From: Benincasa hispida
Lineage: Eukaryota; Streptophyta; Magnoliopsida; Cucurbitales; Cucurbitaceae
DNA: 64,000 bases
Direction of reading: 5' to 3'
NCBI RefSeq assembly: GCF_009727055.1
Contig: NC_052357.1
Span: forward strand, 83,180,156-83,244,155
The notes under the pieces are model-generated. The model was not told the DNA's origin. It worked only from the letters and a program-made list of their open reading frames with translations, and did no database searches. Below are positions 45,311 through 57,182 of this stretch, piece by piece. How positions within the stretch are numbered: position 1 is the stretch's first letter; each line of letters starts with the position of its first letter. A program made the position numbers and the translations under genes.

Positions 45311-46180
45311 ATGACTAGCTCTTTAGTACAATTACTTGCTTTCGAGAAGCTTAATGGGGACAATTATGCTCCGTGGAAATCAAATTTGAACACAATATTG
45401 GTAATCAATAATCTTAGGTTTGTTTTAACTGAGGAATATCCTCAATACCCCAGCTCAAACGCAAACCGAACTGTTTGGGATGCATATGACAAGTGGATTA
45501 GGGTGAATGAAAAAGCCAGAGTCTACATTCTTGCCAACATATATGATGTTTTGGCTAAGAAACACAATCGCATGCATACCACTAAAGAGATTATAGAATC
45601 TCTGCAAGGGATGTTCGAACAGTCGTCCTTCTCCCTTAGACATGATGCCATCAATTATGTTTACAACCGTCGTATGAAAGAAGGGTCCTCTGTTATTGAA
45701 CATGTCCTAGACAAGATGGTTCATTTCAATGTGGAATAAGTAAAAAGAGCCGTCATAGATGAGCAGAGTCAAGTCAGTTTTATTCTAGAGTCTCTTCCGA
45801 AGAGTTTCTTACAGTTCCACACAAATACAATGATGAACAAGATAGAATATAACTTGACTACTCTTCTCAATGAGCTTCAGATTTATCAGTCCCTCTTGAA
45901 TTCTAAGGGACAAGAAGTAGAGGTAAATGTTGCCACCACGAAAAAGGTCAACAGAGGATTGTCCTCTAGGACAAATTCTGACCCTTCTTCTTCTAAGAAC
46001 AATAGTGTTTCGATGAGAAAGGGTAAGGGAAAAGGAAAGACTTATACTAACCACAAAGGCAAGGCCAAAGCTGCATAAAAAGGAAAATATTTCTACTGCA
46101 GTGAAGAAATGCACTAGAAAAGAAAGGTCCAAAGTAACTTGCAGAAAAGAGAACAGAGAAAGCAAAAGAAGGAAATTAGT
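45311..46180 (+). pseudogene. Copia gag (outer element), broken
   Basis: Gag starts at ATG 45311 (MTSSLVQLLAFEKLNGDNYA) and runs 142 codons to a TAA at 45737-45739. The same frame then continues (QSQVSFILESLPKSFLQF, MNKIEYNLTTLLNELQ) to a Lys-rich tail ending at 46078. The CCHC knuckle is damaged: its first Cys is Tyr (KYFYCSEEMH) and a stop replaces the residue after the His. A gag of this type coats the RNA and forms the particle. This one cannot. Confidence 0.88.
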
Positions 46181-46383
46181 TCCTGAAAATTACTTGCAGA
46201 AGAAGGGATAATTCTCCAAGTTTTGAACATGAGAGATTATCTTAGCAAAATCAGTAGGAGTTTCTTAAGTTGTTATCCAGAGATAGATTCATTATATTAG
46301 ATAATGTACTTTTTGTTTCTGAAATAAAAAGAAATCTTATATCTATCTCTTGTTAGAACAATTAAAAGTATCTTTTAATATAA

Positions 46384-46702
46384 ATGAAGTGTTCATTAGC
46401 AAAAGAAGTATTTTTATTTGTTCTACTAGAAAACAACTTATGTGTTAAAATCAACCAAAGTGAAGACCATTTTAAATATATGGTTGAAACACAAAACAAA
46501 AGGCAAAAGGTATCTTCAAGTACATATCTTTGGCACTTAAGCCTTGACCACATTAATCTCAATGAGATTGAGAGATTGGTTAAAAGTAGTCATCTAAACT
46601 AGCTAGAAGACAACTGGTCTTAAAGTCAAAGAACCCTTAGAGCTTGTGCATTTAGACCTCAATGGTTCAATGAATATCAAAGCATATGGAAGGTATGAAT
46701 AT
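46384..46702 (+). pseudogene. Copia GAG-pre-integrase and integrase start (outer element)
   Basis: The frame from 46384 contains the GAG-pre-integrase block YLWHLSLDHINLNEIERLV. After a stop and small losses the next frame reads EPLELVHLDLNGSMNIKA up to YEY at 46702, the first catalytic-Asp region of integrase. The zinc-finger part between them is largely deleted. The domain is cut at 46702 by a family A solo LTR and continues at 55279. Confidence 0.85.
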
Positions 46703-49022
46703 TGTTGGGTTGTATGTCCTAAAACTCGCAATTTGTAATGTTAAACATATTCTATTATCAATAAAGATGTTATTGACGTTTATTTAATAAAACTGTTATT
46801 GAATATGTGAATTGCACTTGTAAAGACTAAATCTAATAAACTAAATATGCATGGCTATTATATGAATACATGAACTTTATGTGGATACATAAGAGTGAAT
46901 AAAGTTCAGTAAATAGCCAAAATGGTCTATAATATACAAATAAGGTTAGATACCTTATTCTGGTAACACTATCATATATGGCTCACTCTGTAGTTGTTAC
47001 AATTTATTGTAAAGTGCTACAAACGAAGTGATCCTGATTCGTTAATGTATTGACATAGAGAGTGGGTGCGTCCTATGCAATGAGTTTGCATAAGATCGAA
47101 CTAACAAATAAGTCACTCTTACTTTATTAACGTTGTTTACTATTTAAGACTGACTATTTCAAAGCGATGACCTAGGTAACTTGACCTTAATCCTGAGCTA
47201 ACTATGAACTCCTGTTTATTCGGGATTATCCTTAAATTTGCATGGGTGGGGATTGACTCAATAAGCCTCTCATTTCAGGGATAAAATCGGGTAGATAGTT
47301 GGGGACATAAGGTACAAAACGGAATTCACTCCTACCTACTTTTAGAGATAGTAGAGAGGTTGTTCCCTTAAGTGTTGACTCTAGGTCTGGAACAAAGGGT
47401 CCCACCCTCTCATTGGCCCGAGAGGGACTCGGTTTAGTGATTGGATCACAAACCAAATGTTTATTAGAAGATCAATGGGACTTAAAGAGCAAGATGTAAT
47501 CACGGGGATAAAACAACTTTTTGACCCAACCATCATTACGAAAAACCTGTGAAGAATTAACTTACTAATCATGGTTATATCGAGTGGACATAATATATCT
47601 ATAGTGAGAGGAGTGCAATTACTGGGCTTTAGTGGAGTAACCTGGTAGCTAACGAATAGTGGTTAATTAGGTTAAAGAGTTTAGGTGGTTAATCTCGGAT
47701 CGTTAGAGCTTATGATCTGTAGGTTCATGAAGTCCCCCTGTTAGGTCATATCGGACTAAACCTTAGAACAGTATGACGAACGAATTTGAAGTGTTCGAGT
47801 TCGATTTTTGGAGCAAAGCATTAAATATATATGATATATTTAACCTTATGTTTAATTGTGAATTAAACATAAAGAGATAGAAAATATGAGATATTTAAAT
47901 AAAATTTAAATATCAAGATTATGAATAGAGATTCATATAAATTGGGATTAGTGTTGGATTTAATATTAACTTAAATTAATTAGTTTTTTAGTATTAATTT
48001 AATTTAAAAATTGATTATTTGAGTTGATTTTAAAATTAAATGGAATTGGTCAAAATTGCATTAAAGGTCAAATTGTTGACTTTTGACTTTGAAAATTAAA
48101 AAGTCAAATTTGTTGTCTTTGGACTTTGAGAGTCAAACTTTGACCATGAACTAAGTTAGTGGAAAGATCCAACATTTATGAGTGGGAAATGTCAATTTTT
48201 TTAATTGCTAAGTGTTGTCTACTTTTGAAGACACTTGCCCCATTAAACCCACTTTTGAGTTGGTGGATTTTTTAGTGCCAGATTCTCACCAAACTCAAAA
48301 TTACATGTTTTGCATATAATGGTCTTTAAAAGAAAGGGTTTAATGAATTTTAAACCTCTTAGTCAAAATGGAAATTTATGAGATTATGTGATAATCTCAT
48401 AATTTAAACCTCTTAGTCCAAATTAGTCATTCACCGGATCCCACCATCCCGTTTTAAGGCCAGAGAATAGTGGGGAAGACTTCTATGTGAAGGATCTCGT
48501 TTTATAGAGAACCTTTGAGCAGAAGCAGATCGTCCAAATCCTATTTCGATTGAAACAAACATTTACAATAAACAATACAAATTCTGCATGAAAACATAAA
48601 TTACAACATACTTTTGAACTAAAAAAAAAAGTTTAGAGATTATACATTTGAAGAACTCTTCTTCAAATAAATCCTTCATACTGTCATGAACACCACAAAC
48701 AGTCACGAACTCTATTCGAGCAAGCAACAACCAAACTCGAACCAAAGGAAGAGAACACTACCATTCAGTTACCTTTGTATTCTCAGTATGAGAACCCAAG
48801 AGTGGTGGGCTCTGGCTAATTTGGTTTAGAAGGGAGTTTTTGGTTTAGAGGAGGAAGACGATTGAAAGAAGAAAATCTCTATCGCATAAATAATTCTTCA
48901 TTCATGTAGTGAAAGGATCCTATCGCATAGGCTCTTAACCAAATCGTGTATCTCTCAATCGTGTAACACTTAGATATGGATTTAAAAGCAATTCACTTAT
49001 AGAATTTGTTTATAATTTCAAA

Positions 49023-49860
49023 ATGATGAGTTCAATTAAACAATTGTTAGCATCAGGCAAATTGATCGAGGATAACTATGTGACATGGAAATCAAATTTG
49101 AACACGATACTTATGATAGACAATTTACGATTTGTCTTAACAGAGGAATGTCTTCCCATTCCTAGTTCTAACTCTGACCAAACTGTTCGGGAAGCGTTTG
49201 ATAGATGGATCAGGGCGAATGATAAAGCCCGTGCTTATATCCTCGCCAACTTATTTGATATTTTGGTGAAAAAACACGAGAATATGAGTACTGCTAAAGA
49301 GATTATGGAATCTCTGAGAGAGATGTTTGGACAACCGTTCTTCACCCTGAGGCATGATGCTATCAAATATGTTTCTAACAGCCGCATGAAAGAGGGGACC
49401 TCAGTTCGTGAACATGTCCTGGACATGATGGTCCACTTTAATGTGGCAGAAGTTAACGGTTTTGTGATGGACGAGAGAAGTTAAGTTAGTTTTATTCTAA
49501 AATCTCTTCTTAAGAGTTTTTTTGAAATTCTGTATGAATGCATTGATGAATAAAATTGAATACAACTTGATTACTCTGCTGAATGAGTTGCAGGCTTTTC
49601 AGACTATGTTGAGAACTAAAGGTTTGGAATCAGAAGTAAATGTTGCTTGTACTGAGAAGAGAGGAATGTCCTCCAAGCCTGATGTTGCCTCCTCTTCGCA
49701 GAGTAAGAGTATTCCAGCAAAGAAAGACAAAGGTAAGAAAATCAAGAAAAATGCTGTAGAGAAACGGAAATGTTTCCACTGCAATGAAGAAGGGCGCTAA
49801 AAGAGAAATTGCCCTAAATATCTTACAGAGAAGAAAGCAGAGAAAGCTAAATAGGCAACT
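49023..49860 (+). pseudogene. Copia gag with zinc knuckle (inner element), broken
   Basis: ATG 49023 opens 153 codons (MMSSIKQLLASGKLIEDNY, RFVLTEECLPIPSSN, FFTLRHDAIKYVSNSRMKEG), stopping at 49482-49484. The reading continues after a frame change at 49522-49800, with NKIEYNLITLLNELQ, a Lys-rich stretch and a CCHC knuckle start KCFHCNEEGR. A stop there separates it from KRNCPKYL. This is the best-preserved gag of the window apart from the unfinished one at 63902. It is still not translatable as one protein. Confidence 0.87.
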
Positions 49861-50099
49861 TAGTTCCTGAAGGCCGCTTATTTAGCTTGACTAATGGGAG
49901 AAGTTGCTGTTGAAGATGATATTACCTACTTTTGTGATCATGTGATAAACATATTGTACATATTTTGTTGCGAATGAAATGTTCATTTTCAGAAAATATG
50001 TTTGTTCTATCTCATAGCAACTTCTGTTAAGAATCAAATTATTAAAAAAGCATTTGCAAATATTCAGATATTTAAAATGGCTAGATCAAAGTATAGAAA

Positions 50100-50400
50100 G
50101 CTTAAAGATTTAAAGATTTGACTCTTAACAAGAGTTGTTAAGACGGGTAAGACGCATCTTAATCAAAGAGTTGAGAGTACCTCAATGTAGTGGGAGGAAA
50201 ATGTGTTTCTTGGTCATTATTGAGAATTAAATGCATTCCTCATATAGTTTAATAAGAAGCCTATTGTGCACTAATATGTTTACAATGATTCTCTCGGCTA
50301 AAGTGTTTGAAAATCACCTAGTAAGACTAGAAATACCAAGTTAATAACCTAGGGCATGTAGGAGAAATATCGAGTATGGGATACTAAATGGTAAACCATG
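50100..50400 (+). pseudogene. Remnants of copia RT linker and RNase H end (inner element)
   Basis: Short matches in different frames show a linker before RT (SQELR/VPQ.SG-like about 50155-50205). Almost immediately after comes the final RNase H block (LSAKVFENHLV-like about 50290-50330), so about 2.5 kb of pol has been deleted between them. Evidence is by comparison with the better pol at 25620-28250. Confidence 0.6.
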
Positions 50401-50496
50401 GGTATGGGATGCCCTAGTTTATTGTATTTCTCTATAAAATTTAGAAACTAAATCTTATATATATCATATATATAAGTTACCACTGGATTTTAGTCC

Positions 50497-50507
50497 AAGT
50501 GGGAGTT
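50497..50507 (+). promoter_or_regulatory. Polypurine tract (inner copia element)
   Basis: AAGTGGGAGTT in TAGTCCAAGTGGGAGTT directly precedes the 3' LTR. The same word precedes the LTR at 56440, as expected for one family. Confidence 0.8.
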
Positions 50508-51141
50508 TGTTGGGTTTTATCTCCTAAAACTCGTGGTTTGTAAACAATAGAGCTTATTCTGAAAATTAAATAAGTTGTTATTGAATATATTGTTTTTTCG
50601 AAATCCAATAAACCTAAAGTCTCTTCACTATTACATGAGTACTTGAACTTTATGTGGAGACATATAAGTGGATCAGATTCAAATAAATAGTAAAAAATGA
50701 TCTATAGTATATGAATAAGGTTGGGTGTCTTATTCTGGTAACACTATTGGATGCGGCATACTCTGTAGTTGTTACAAAGAGTTGTAAAGTGCTACAAACG
50801 AAGTGATCCTAAGTCATTCATGTTGGGACATGAAAAGTGGGGACGTCCTGAGCAAATGAGTTTTGTGCAAGATCAGACCACAAAACTAGTCACTCTTACT
50901 TTATAACGTTTTTTACTATTTAAAATTGACTATTTCAAAGCGATGACCTAGGTAACGTGACCTTAATCCTGAGCTAACTATGAACTTCTGTTTGTTCGAG
51001 ATTATCCTTTGATCTACAAACGGTGAGAGTAGACCAACATCTCTACTTAGTAAGCCTCCCATTTTGAGGATAAAACCGGATAGATAGTTAGGGACATAGG
51101 ATACAAGACAGAATTCACTCCTACCCGATTAGGGTTAGTAG

Positions 51142-53236
51142 TGAAGAATCTCTTAACAAAGAGCATCCATGAGCGCGTTCGGATCTTTCCGATTTCATCG
51201 TGACTGAAATTACCACACACATGTTCTATCAAATAGTTATACAAATTCACACAAATTAAAGGCATACTACGAACAATAAAAATACAAAGGAAAGAGTTCT
51301 CATACCAGTTGAAGACCCTCTTCAAACGTTGAACTTAGACACAGTGGAAGAACTTCTATGCGAACTCTGTCACCCAGCAAACCAGTCTACTGTAGCAACA
51401 CAATCGTCTACACGAACGACAGCAACACGAACAGTCATGAACAAGAAAGTAGCGGGGACGCCACCACCAGTCGGAACCCTTGGTATTCTCGGAGTGAGAA
51501 TCCAAAGTGTGGTGTTTGGTGAATTTGGTAGAGGTCGGAGAAAAAAAATCGTGTAGATGATAAGCAAGTGGGAGAGAAATAGCTATCGTATAGCTGTGTG
51601 CTTATCGTTTAGAATTTACTAAGCGATCGTTTAATAAATGGTAGACGATCGTTTAGAAAATGCGGCACGCTATGCGATTGTTTAGGGACGGTCGTGCGAT
51701 CTTTTAGGTGCTGGTGTGCAATTGTTTAGACGATGAGAAACTATCATATAAGCTCTCAAACTAGGCAATCGTTACGTTTTTACACCGATTGCGAATTTTC
51801 GAACTTTCGCAAAATGAAACAAATTTTCAATTTAATCTTCGATTACAATAACCGACTTTGGATTCTCCCACTAACGCATGACCGAGGAGAAGTTTTCGGC
51901 CAATTATCATATAATTAACCAATTTAATAATTAATGAATATAATCCTATTATATTCTTACCCTATAGTTTGATATCACATATCTACTATAGTAATTTCTC
52001 CTCCATTTGATATAAATCATATTTATATCTAATTTTCTCCAAAATAATGTATTTCATACATTTAGTCAATTATATCATATATAATTAACCAGTTCAATCA
52101 TTATAATCGAACTCCCTCTTGTCAATTTGAACATTTCAAACTGACCCAAACACTGATTCTCGACTTTATCCAAGCTACCCAAGGGACCTAACGGACCTGT
52201 GGCTCGAAGCTCCAATTGTACGTGAATGGCTGACTAAACTCTTTAGCCACGAGATCCATCATCCGTTAACTGTCAAGCATTCCACTAAAGACCAATAGCT
52301 GACCTATTCTTACCACAGATATATTTTTGTGTCCATCGGATATAATCAATCATGAGTACGATAACCCTTCACAAATGCTCGTAAGTACAGTTGGACCAAT
52401 TTACCATTTTGCCTCTGTAGTTACATCTCACTTCTTAAGTACCACTAATTCCTCTAATGAACAATACAGCATAATCCAACTATGTGTGAACACCTCTAGG
52501 GCCAAGAGAAGGTGTGTGGCGCCACATCATTCAAGCCCTGGAATCAGCCCTTAAGAGAGTTATCTATCTACTTACCCCTGTTTCAGGGAATGCGTAAATT
52601 CCATCTTGTGTAGCTGAGTTCTCAGCTCCCAAATCAGATGAATCCCTCAAAATGGTAGGTTTGAATCGACGACCTGGCCACTCGCATCCATACAAATCAA
52701 ATGACCGCCCTCAATGGTAGGAGTTCCCAACTCACTCAAGATTGAGGTCATGTTACCTATGGTCATCTTAATGAAGTGAAGTCTCTGCCATGAATGGTGT
52801 TATATAACGAGACATGAACACTTCGTGGTCACATCTTATATAAACTCTTTGTATAAGATGCCTCCGCTCATATGTCTCTTACATGAATGATCAGGATCAG
52901 ACCATCTGTGATAAGTCAAAGCACTTGTGACTATTCCACAAAGCGGGTCACATCCGTAGCGTTACCAGGATAAGGTTTCCCTCCTATATCCATATACTAC
53001 AGACTATTTTGGTTATCACTCAAGACATAATCCACTTGTATGTCACCACATACATGCTTAAGTTACATACAGATAACGAGAGATATTATGCTTATTGGTT
53101 TGTGGTGAAGAAAATAAAACATACAACTGAACAAAATCAAGATGTGAAGTAAATATCATATATTATACAATACAAGCATTCATACAAACTGTTTACAAAC
53201 TACATGACACGAGACTTTAGGACATCAATCCCAACA
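51142..53236 (-). mobile_element. Solo LTR, family B, in copia 3' LTR (TSD AGTAG)
   Basis: This 2095-bp LTR is bounded by perfect AGTAG duplications (51137-51141 and 53237-53241). On the minus strand it runs from TGTTGGGATTGATGTCC to ...GATTCTTCA. The uninterrupted family A copy at 47330-47370 shows the empty site (GATAGTAGAGAGG). This is the deepest insertion in the nest and therefore the youngest in that chain. It contains a CGATCG-type array (51583-51755). The 75-codon frame at 51329-51556 lies inside and looks accidental. Confidence 0.93.
51583..51755. repeat. CGATCG/TATCGTATAG array in family B LTR
   Basis: Degenerate ACGATCGTTTAG, GCGATCGTTTAA and CTATCGTATAG units, some decayed to TGCGATTGTTTAG. 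This corresponds to the array at 1027-1188 of another copy. Confidence 0.6.
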
Positions 53237-55278
53237 AGTAGAGAGGTTGTTCCCTTTAAGTGTTGATTCTGGGTCTTAAACAAGAGGCCTCACCCTCTCA
53301 TTGGCCCAAGAGGGATTCAATTTGTTGATTGGATCACAAATAAATTGTTCATTAGGGGATCAGTGGAAATTGAGAAATAAGAGGTAATTTCGAGGTAAAA
53401 CAGAGATTCGACCCAGCCATTATTACGAAAAACCTGTGAAGGGTTAACTTACTAATCATGGTTATATCGAGTGGACAAAATATATCTACAGTGAGAGAGT
53501 TCAACTATAGGCTTTAGTGGAATCACCCATTAGTTAACGAATGGGGGTTAGTTCGGTCTAATGAGTTTAGTCGATTAATCTCATATCGTTGAAGCCCATA
53601 ATTTGTAGGTCCACAAGGTCCCCCTACTAGCTCGTAAATAGATTAGCTCTAGAATAGTGTGATAAGTTAATTTAAAATGTTCAAATTAGAATTAAATGGA
53701 ATTGGAGAAATAATATTTAAATATGATTTAAATATTTGAAGATGAAATTGTGTAAAAATTAATTTAATATTTGATATTAAATCAATTAGAATTATTTTCA
53801 ATTTTATTTAAATAAATTGATTTACGATATCAATTTTGAGAAATTGAAAAAGAAGAAAAAATACAAAAATGGAAAATAAGAATTTTCCATTACTTTTTCA
53901 AGTTTTTCACACTAAACCCATCAAGTAAGTCCTCATTTACTCCAAGCATGAGCTGCATATCATGCAGCTAATCTCTATGCATGATAGTCTGCAATATATT
54001 GAAGAGATTGGAGTGATTTTCAGGCAATGCAACCGATCAAATTTTTCTGAAAAATTCGTGAGAAGAAAAAAGTTCTTCTGTTAGGTTGTTGTTGTGAGCA
54101 TTCTCTAACTTCCCTTAATTCAAGCTTATTTTAAGTCCCATAACTCAATCTAGAGCATCAAAAGGATAGTAGGGAAGTTCTTGGGGTGGTCTACAACAAG
54201 ATTCAGATAGATTTGCAGCTGGACTTAAGCTTTGAGGAAGTTCTACAAAGGTATGTCACAAAACCCATTTATTTCTGCTGAAGCATGCTTTCATCTCTGC
54301 CAAAATTAATGAATTAGAGTGCTTATGAATCCTGGTCACTTCTGCATGTTGGTTCGTTCCAACAGAGAGGGTATGACACCTCATTATTCAAGACTCGGAA
54401 TCAGTTCTAAAGAGAGTAATTTATCTACTTACCCTTGCTTCGGAGAAAGAGTGAATTTCATCTTGTGTAGCTGAGTTCCCAGCTCCCTAATTAGACGAAT
54501 TTCCAAAATGGTAGGCTTGTTGAGTCGGCGATATGGCCACATTCACCCATACAAATCAAAGGACCGTTCTTATAGGCAGGAATCACAACTCACTCAGGAT
54601 TAAGGTCATGTTACCTATGGTCATCCTAGTGAAATGAAAGTCCCTATTATGAACAACGTTATATAATGAGACTAAACATTTCGTGGTCCAATTTTATAAA
54701 AACTCCATTGTAAAAATTATCCCCGCTTGCATGTCTAATACATGAATGATCAGGATCAGATCATTTATAGCACTTTACAACATTTGTAACACCTACAAAA
54801 CAGGTCATACTCGTAGTGTTACCAGGATAAGGTACCCAGCCTTATCCATATATTACAGACCATTTAGGTTATCACTTAAACATGATCCACCTGTATGTTT
54901 CCACATACATGCTTAAGTTACAACGATAACCTTGGATGTTAGTGTATTGGTTTGTGGTTAATGCAACTAAAATATCATATATTTCATAGACAAAGTGAAT
55001 AAAATATCAAATATTATTAATCACAGAAATGTATGTTCATATAAGGTTTACAAACTATAGGACCCTACAAGATTAAAGTCATCAACCCCAACACCGTGGT
55101 GGTCTATGAACCATTCGTGAGGAGAATGAAGCTAATTTGGGGAAGATTCAAGTCTACAAAGGTTGTATTTCTTCTTCCCCTTTTACTTGTTTTAATTGCA
55201 TGTTTATCCTTTGTAATTAACCTAATTAGAGTACTTAGATCCGTTTTTCCTTCCCCTGCGCATGTATTCCTTCTATCA

Positions 55279-55560
55279 AATATTTCATCAGATGATTATT
55301 CAAGGTACAATTGTGTTTACCTAAACTCATCATAGGTTTGAAACACTTGAAACATTCAAGTTGTATAAGACTGAAGTTGAAAACTTGTTAGGTAAAACAT
55401 TTAAGATACTTCGATCAGATCGAGGTGGAGAGTACATAGACCTTAGATTCCATGACTATTTTAATAGAACATGGAATCCAATCACAACTCTCTGCATTTG
55501 GCATCTCAGCAGAATGGTGTATCGGGAAGAAGAAACAGAACCCTGTTAGACATAGTTTGG
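55279..55560 (+). pseudogene. Copia integrase core, continued (outer element)
   Basis: Past the solo LTR the same integrase domain resumes (DDYSRYNCVYL, then YKTEVENLLGKTFKILRSDRGGEY with the second catalytic Asp, and near 55500 an NGVxxREE-like end with the Glu region). A stop near 55549 and a frame change at about 55335 break it. Together with 46384-46702 it shows where the solo LTR entered the gene. Confidence 0.86.
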
Positions 55561-56421
55561 TTGATAAGTGAGCTATGCTCTGTTGCCTAATTAGTTTTGG
55601 GATACTCAGTATAGTCTGCTATATATTTTTTTAACGTAGTTTCCATTAAGAGAATTTCTGAAACTCCATATGAGTTATGGAGAGGTTGTAAAAGTTGTTT
55701 ACGACATGTAAAAGTAGTTTATGTTATTTCAAAATTTCAGAATGATTGACACATTTGTTGGTGCAAAACCCTAAGTAAATGAAATGCCATTCAAAAGTAT
55801 GTGTATCTGTAGGCTACCCAAAAGTTGAATACTTCTTCAAAGAAAATAAAGTATTTGTATCTACAAATGCTACTTTTCTTGAAGAAGATTACATGAGAGA
55901 TCATTCATCGTGTGATAAACTAGTATTGTGTTAAGGTTTCTATAGAAGTTACATAAAATCAACAAGTGTTATTGATTTAGCTGGTTCTATAGCAACAATT
56001 GTTAGAACTAGCCAAATGCATCTTTCTCAAGAGTTGGGAGTGCCTCGATGTAGTAGGAAGGTTATGTGATAGTCTGACCATAACATGGGTTTACCAGAAA
56101 CTCATGTAATCAATTTTTTATGATAGCATCGAGAATTACCTCAAGGAGTATAAGATATAAGATGCATTATATTTTTGAAGTTAGAAATTTGTTATCTACT
56201 GATGAGTTTACAAAGGTTCTTACGGCTAAAATGTTTGAGGATCACTCAATGATTCTAGGATTAAGAGTTATATAATCTAGGGTAAGTGGGAGAAAAATTC
56301 ATGGGTATATGATGCCCAGTGAAGACAAACCATGGGTATGTGAATGTCCTAATTTATTGAATTTCTCTCTAAAACTCAAACAACTCAACATTATGTGAAT
56401 ACATGTGTTATCACTGGAGTT
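55561..56421 (+). pseudogene. Copia integrase C-terminus and RNase H end, RT deleted (outer element)
   Basis: Fragments in shifting frames include a CVSVGYPK.x.EYFFKENKVFVSTNATFLEEDYMRD block at 55798-55905 (integrase C-terminus) and SQELGVPRCSRKVM near 56025. Soon after, the RNase H tail AKMFEDHSMILGLRV appears at about 56225-56270. As in the inner element, most of RT and RNase H is missing. Confidence 0.75.
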
Positions 56422-56514
56422 TTAGTCCAAGTGGGAGTTTGTTGAGTTTTATATCCTAAAACTCGTGACTTGAACAATAAATTTATTATGTTATCAATAA
56501 AGATGTTATCGAGG

Positions 56515-56622
56515 TTTTATTCAATAAAGTTGTTATTAAATGTATGAATTTTTTATTCAATAAAGTTGTTATTAAATGTATGAATTTTTTATTCAATAAA
56601 GTTGTTATTAAATGTATGAATT
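56515..56622 (+). repeat. 36-bp unit, three tandem copies
   Basis: The unit TTTATTCAATAAAGTTGTTA plus TTAAATGTATGAATTT-type sequence repeats three times with a period of exactly 36 bp and almost no divergence. The other family A LTRs have one copy, so this is a recent local expansion in this LTR. Confidence 0.92.
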
Positions 56623-57162
56623 ATCATTTCATTTTAGAAAGAAGAATAAATCCAATAAACTAAAGATCCATGACTATTATATGAATACTTGAACTTTATG
56701 TGGAGACATAAGAGTGTATCAAGTTTAGTAAATAGCAAAAATGGTCTATAGTATACGAATAAGATTGGATACCTTACTCTAGTAACACTATCGGATGCAG
56801 CTCACTCTGTAGTTGTTACAATTTGTTATAAAGTGGTACAAAGAAGTGATCATGATTCGTTCAAGTATTGACATGAGAAGCGAGAGTGTCATATGCAATG
56901 GTTTGCATAAGAGCGAACCAAGAAATAAGTCACCCTTACTTTATAATATTGTTTACTGTTTAAGACTGACTATTTCAAAACAATGACCTAGGTAACTTGA
57001 CCTTAATCCTGAGGTAACTATGAACTCCTGTTTATTTGGGATTATCCTTAGATTTTCATGGGTGAGGATTGGCTCAACAACGTCGGCTCAATAAGCCTCC
57101 CATTTTAGGGGTAAGACTGGGTAGATAGTTGCGGACATAGGGTGCAAGACGAAATTCACTCT

Positions 57163-57182
57163 NNNNNNNNNNNNNNNNNNNN
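57163..57182. other. Assembly gap (20 N)
   Basis: Twenty Ns stand where the other family A LTRs have about 40 bp (CTACCTACTTTTAGAGATAG...TTGTTCC in the copy at 47330). The gap sits inside a multicopy LTR, a common failure point for assembly. Sequence immediately around it should be treated with care. Confidence 0.99.

Larger units (their letters stand above)
48971..54364 (+). mobile_element. Truncated copia element with family A-type 3' LTR
   Basis: It begins without a 5' LTR, a few dozen bases before a gag ATG at 49023, and runs through gag and zinc knuckle. It then jumps over most of pol to RT-linker and RNase H scraps (50140-50340), a polypurine tract and a 3' LTR (50508-54364). The 5' LTR, primer site and leader were lost together with the middle of the surrounding family B LTR. 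The 3' LTR contains a family B solo LTR. Confidence 0.8.
50508..54364 (+). repeat. 3' LTR of the inner copia element, split by a family B solo LTR
   Basis: It starts TGTTGGGTTTTATCTCC and ends GGTTCGTTCCAACA. Without the nested 51142-53236 insertion it is about 1.76 kb. The first part and 53242-53640 match family A copies well. The last about 700 bp is a diverged version (a TTAAATATGATTTAAATA-rich middle and a different tail), so it belongs to a subfamily. Confidence 0.8.
48488..55093 (-). mobile_element. Family B LTR inside the family A solo LTR, broken by a further copia copy
   Basis: The left piece (48488-48970, starting TGAAGGATCTCG) and the right piece (54365-55093, ending CAACCCCAACA) are the two ends of one minus-strand family B LTR. 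They sit at the point where the family A LTR (GACTCTCGTGGTGG in the reference copy) is interrupted. Flanks CTATG and CCGTG fit a decayed TCGTG duplication. About 800 bp of LTR middle is missing and replaced by a truncated copia element (48971-54364), so a deletion accompanied or followed that insertion. Confidence 0.78.
46703..55278 (+). mobile_element. Family A solo LTR in integrase (TSD AATAT), split by later insertions
   Basis: The LTR begins TGTTGGGTTGTATGTCC at 46703 and ends TCCTTCTATCA at 55278, with perfect AATAT duplications at 46698-46702 and 55279-55283. Its own sequence is 46703-48487 plus 55094-55278, about 1.97 kb, the expected length of one family A LTR. The middle (48488-55093) is a younger insertion. 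Integrase coding of the outer element stops at the left TSD and resumes at the right TSD, which confirms the reading. Open frames at 47232-47572 are LTR noise. Confidence 0.88.

Noticed and set aside
46703..55278. Reading 46703 and 55278 as ends of one full-length copia element with two LTRs
   Set aside because: The left LTR ends mid-sequence at 48487 and its missing tail is exactly what lies at 55094-55278. One interrupted solo LTR explains both.
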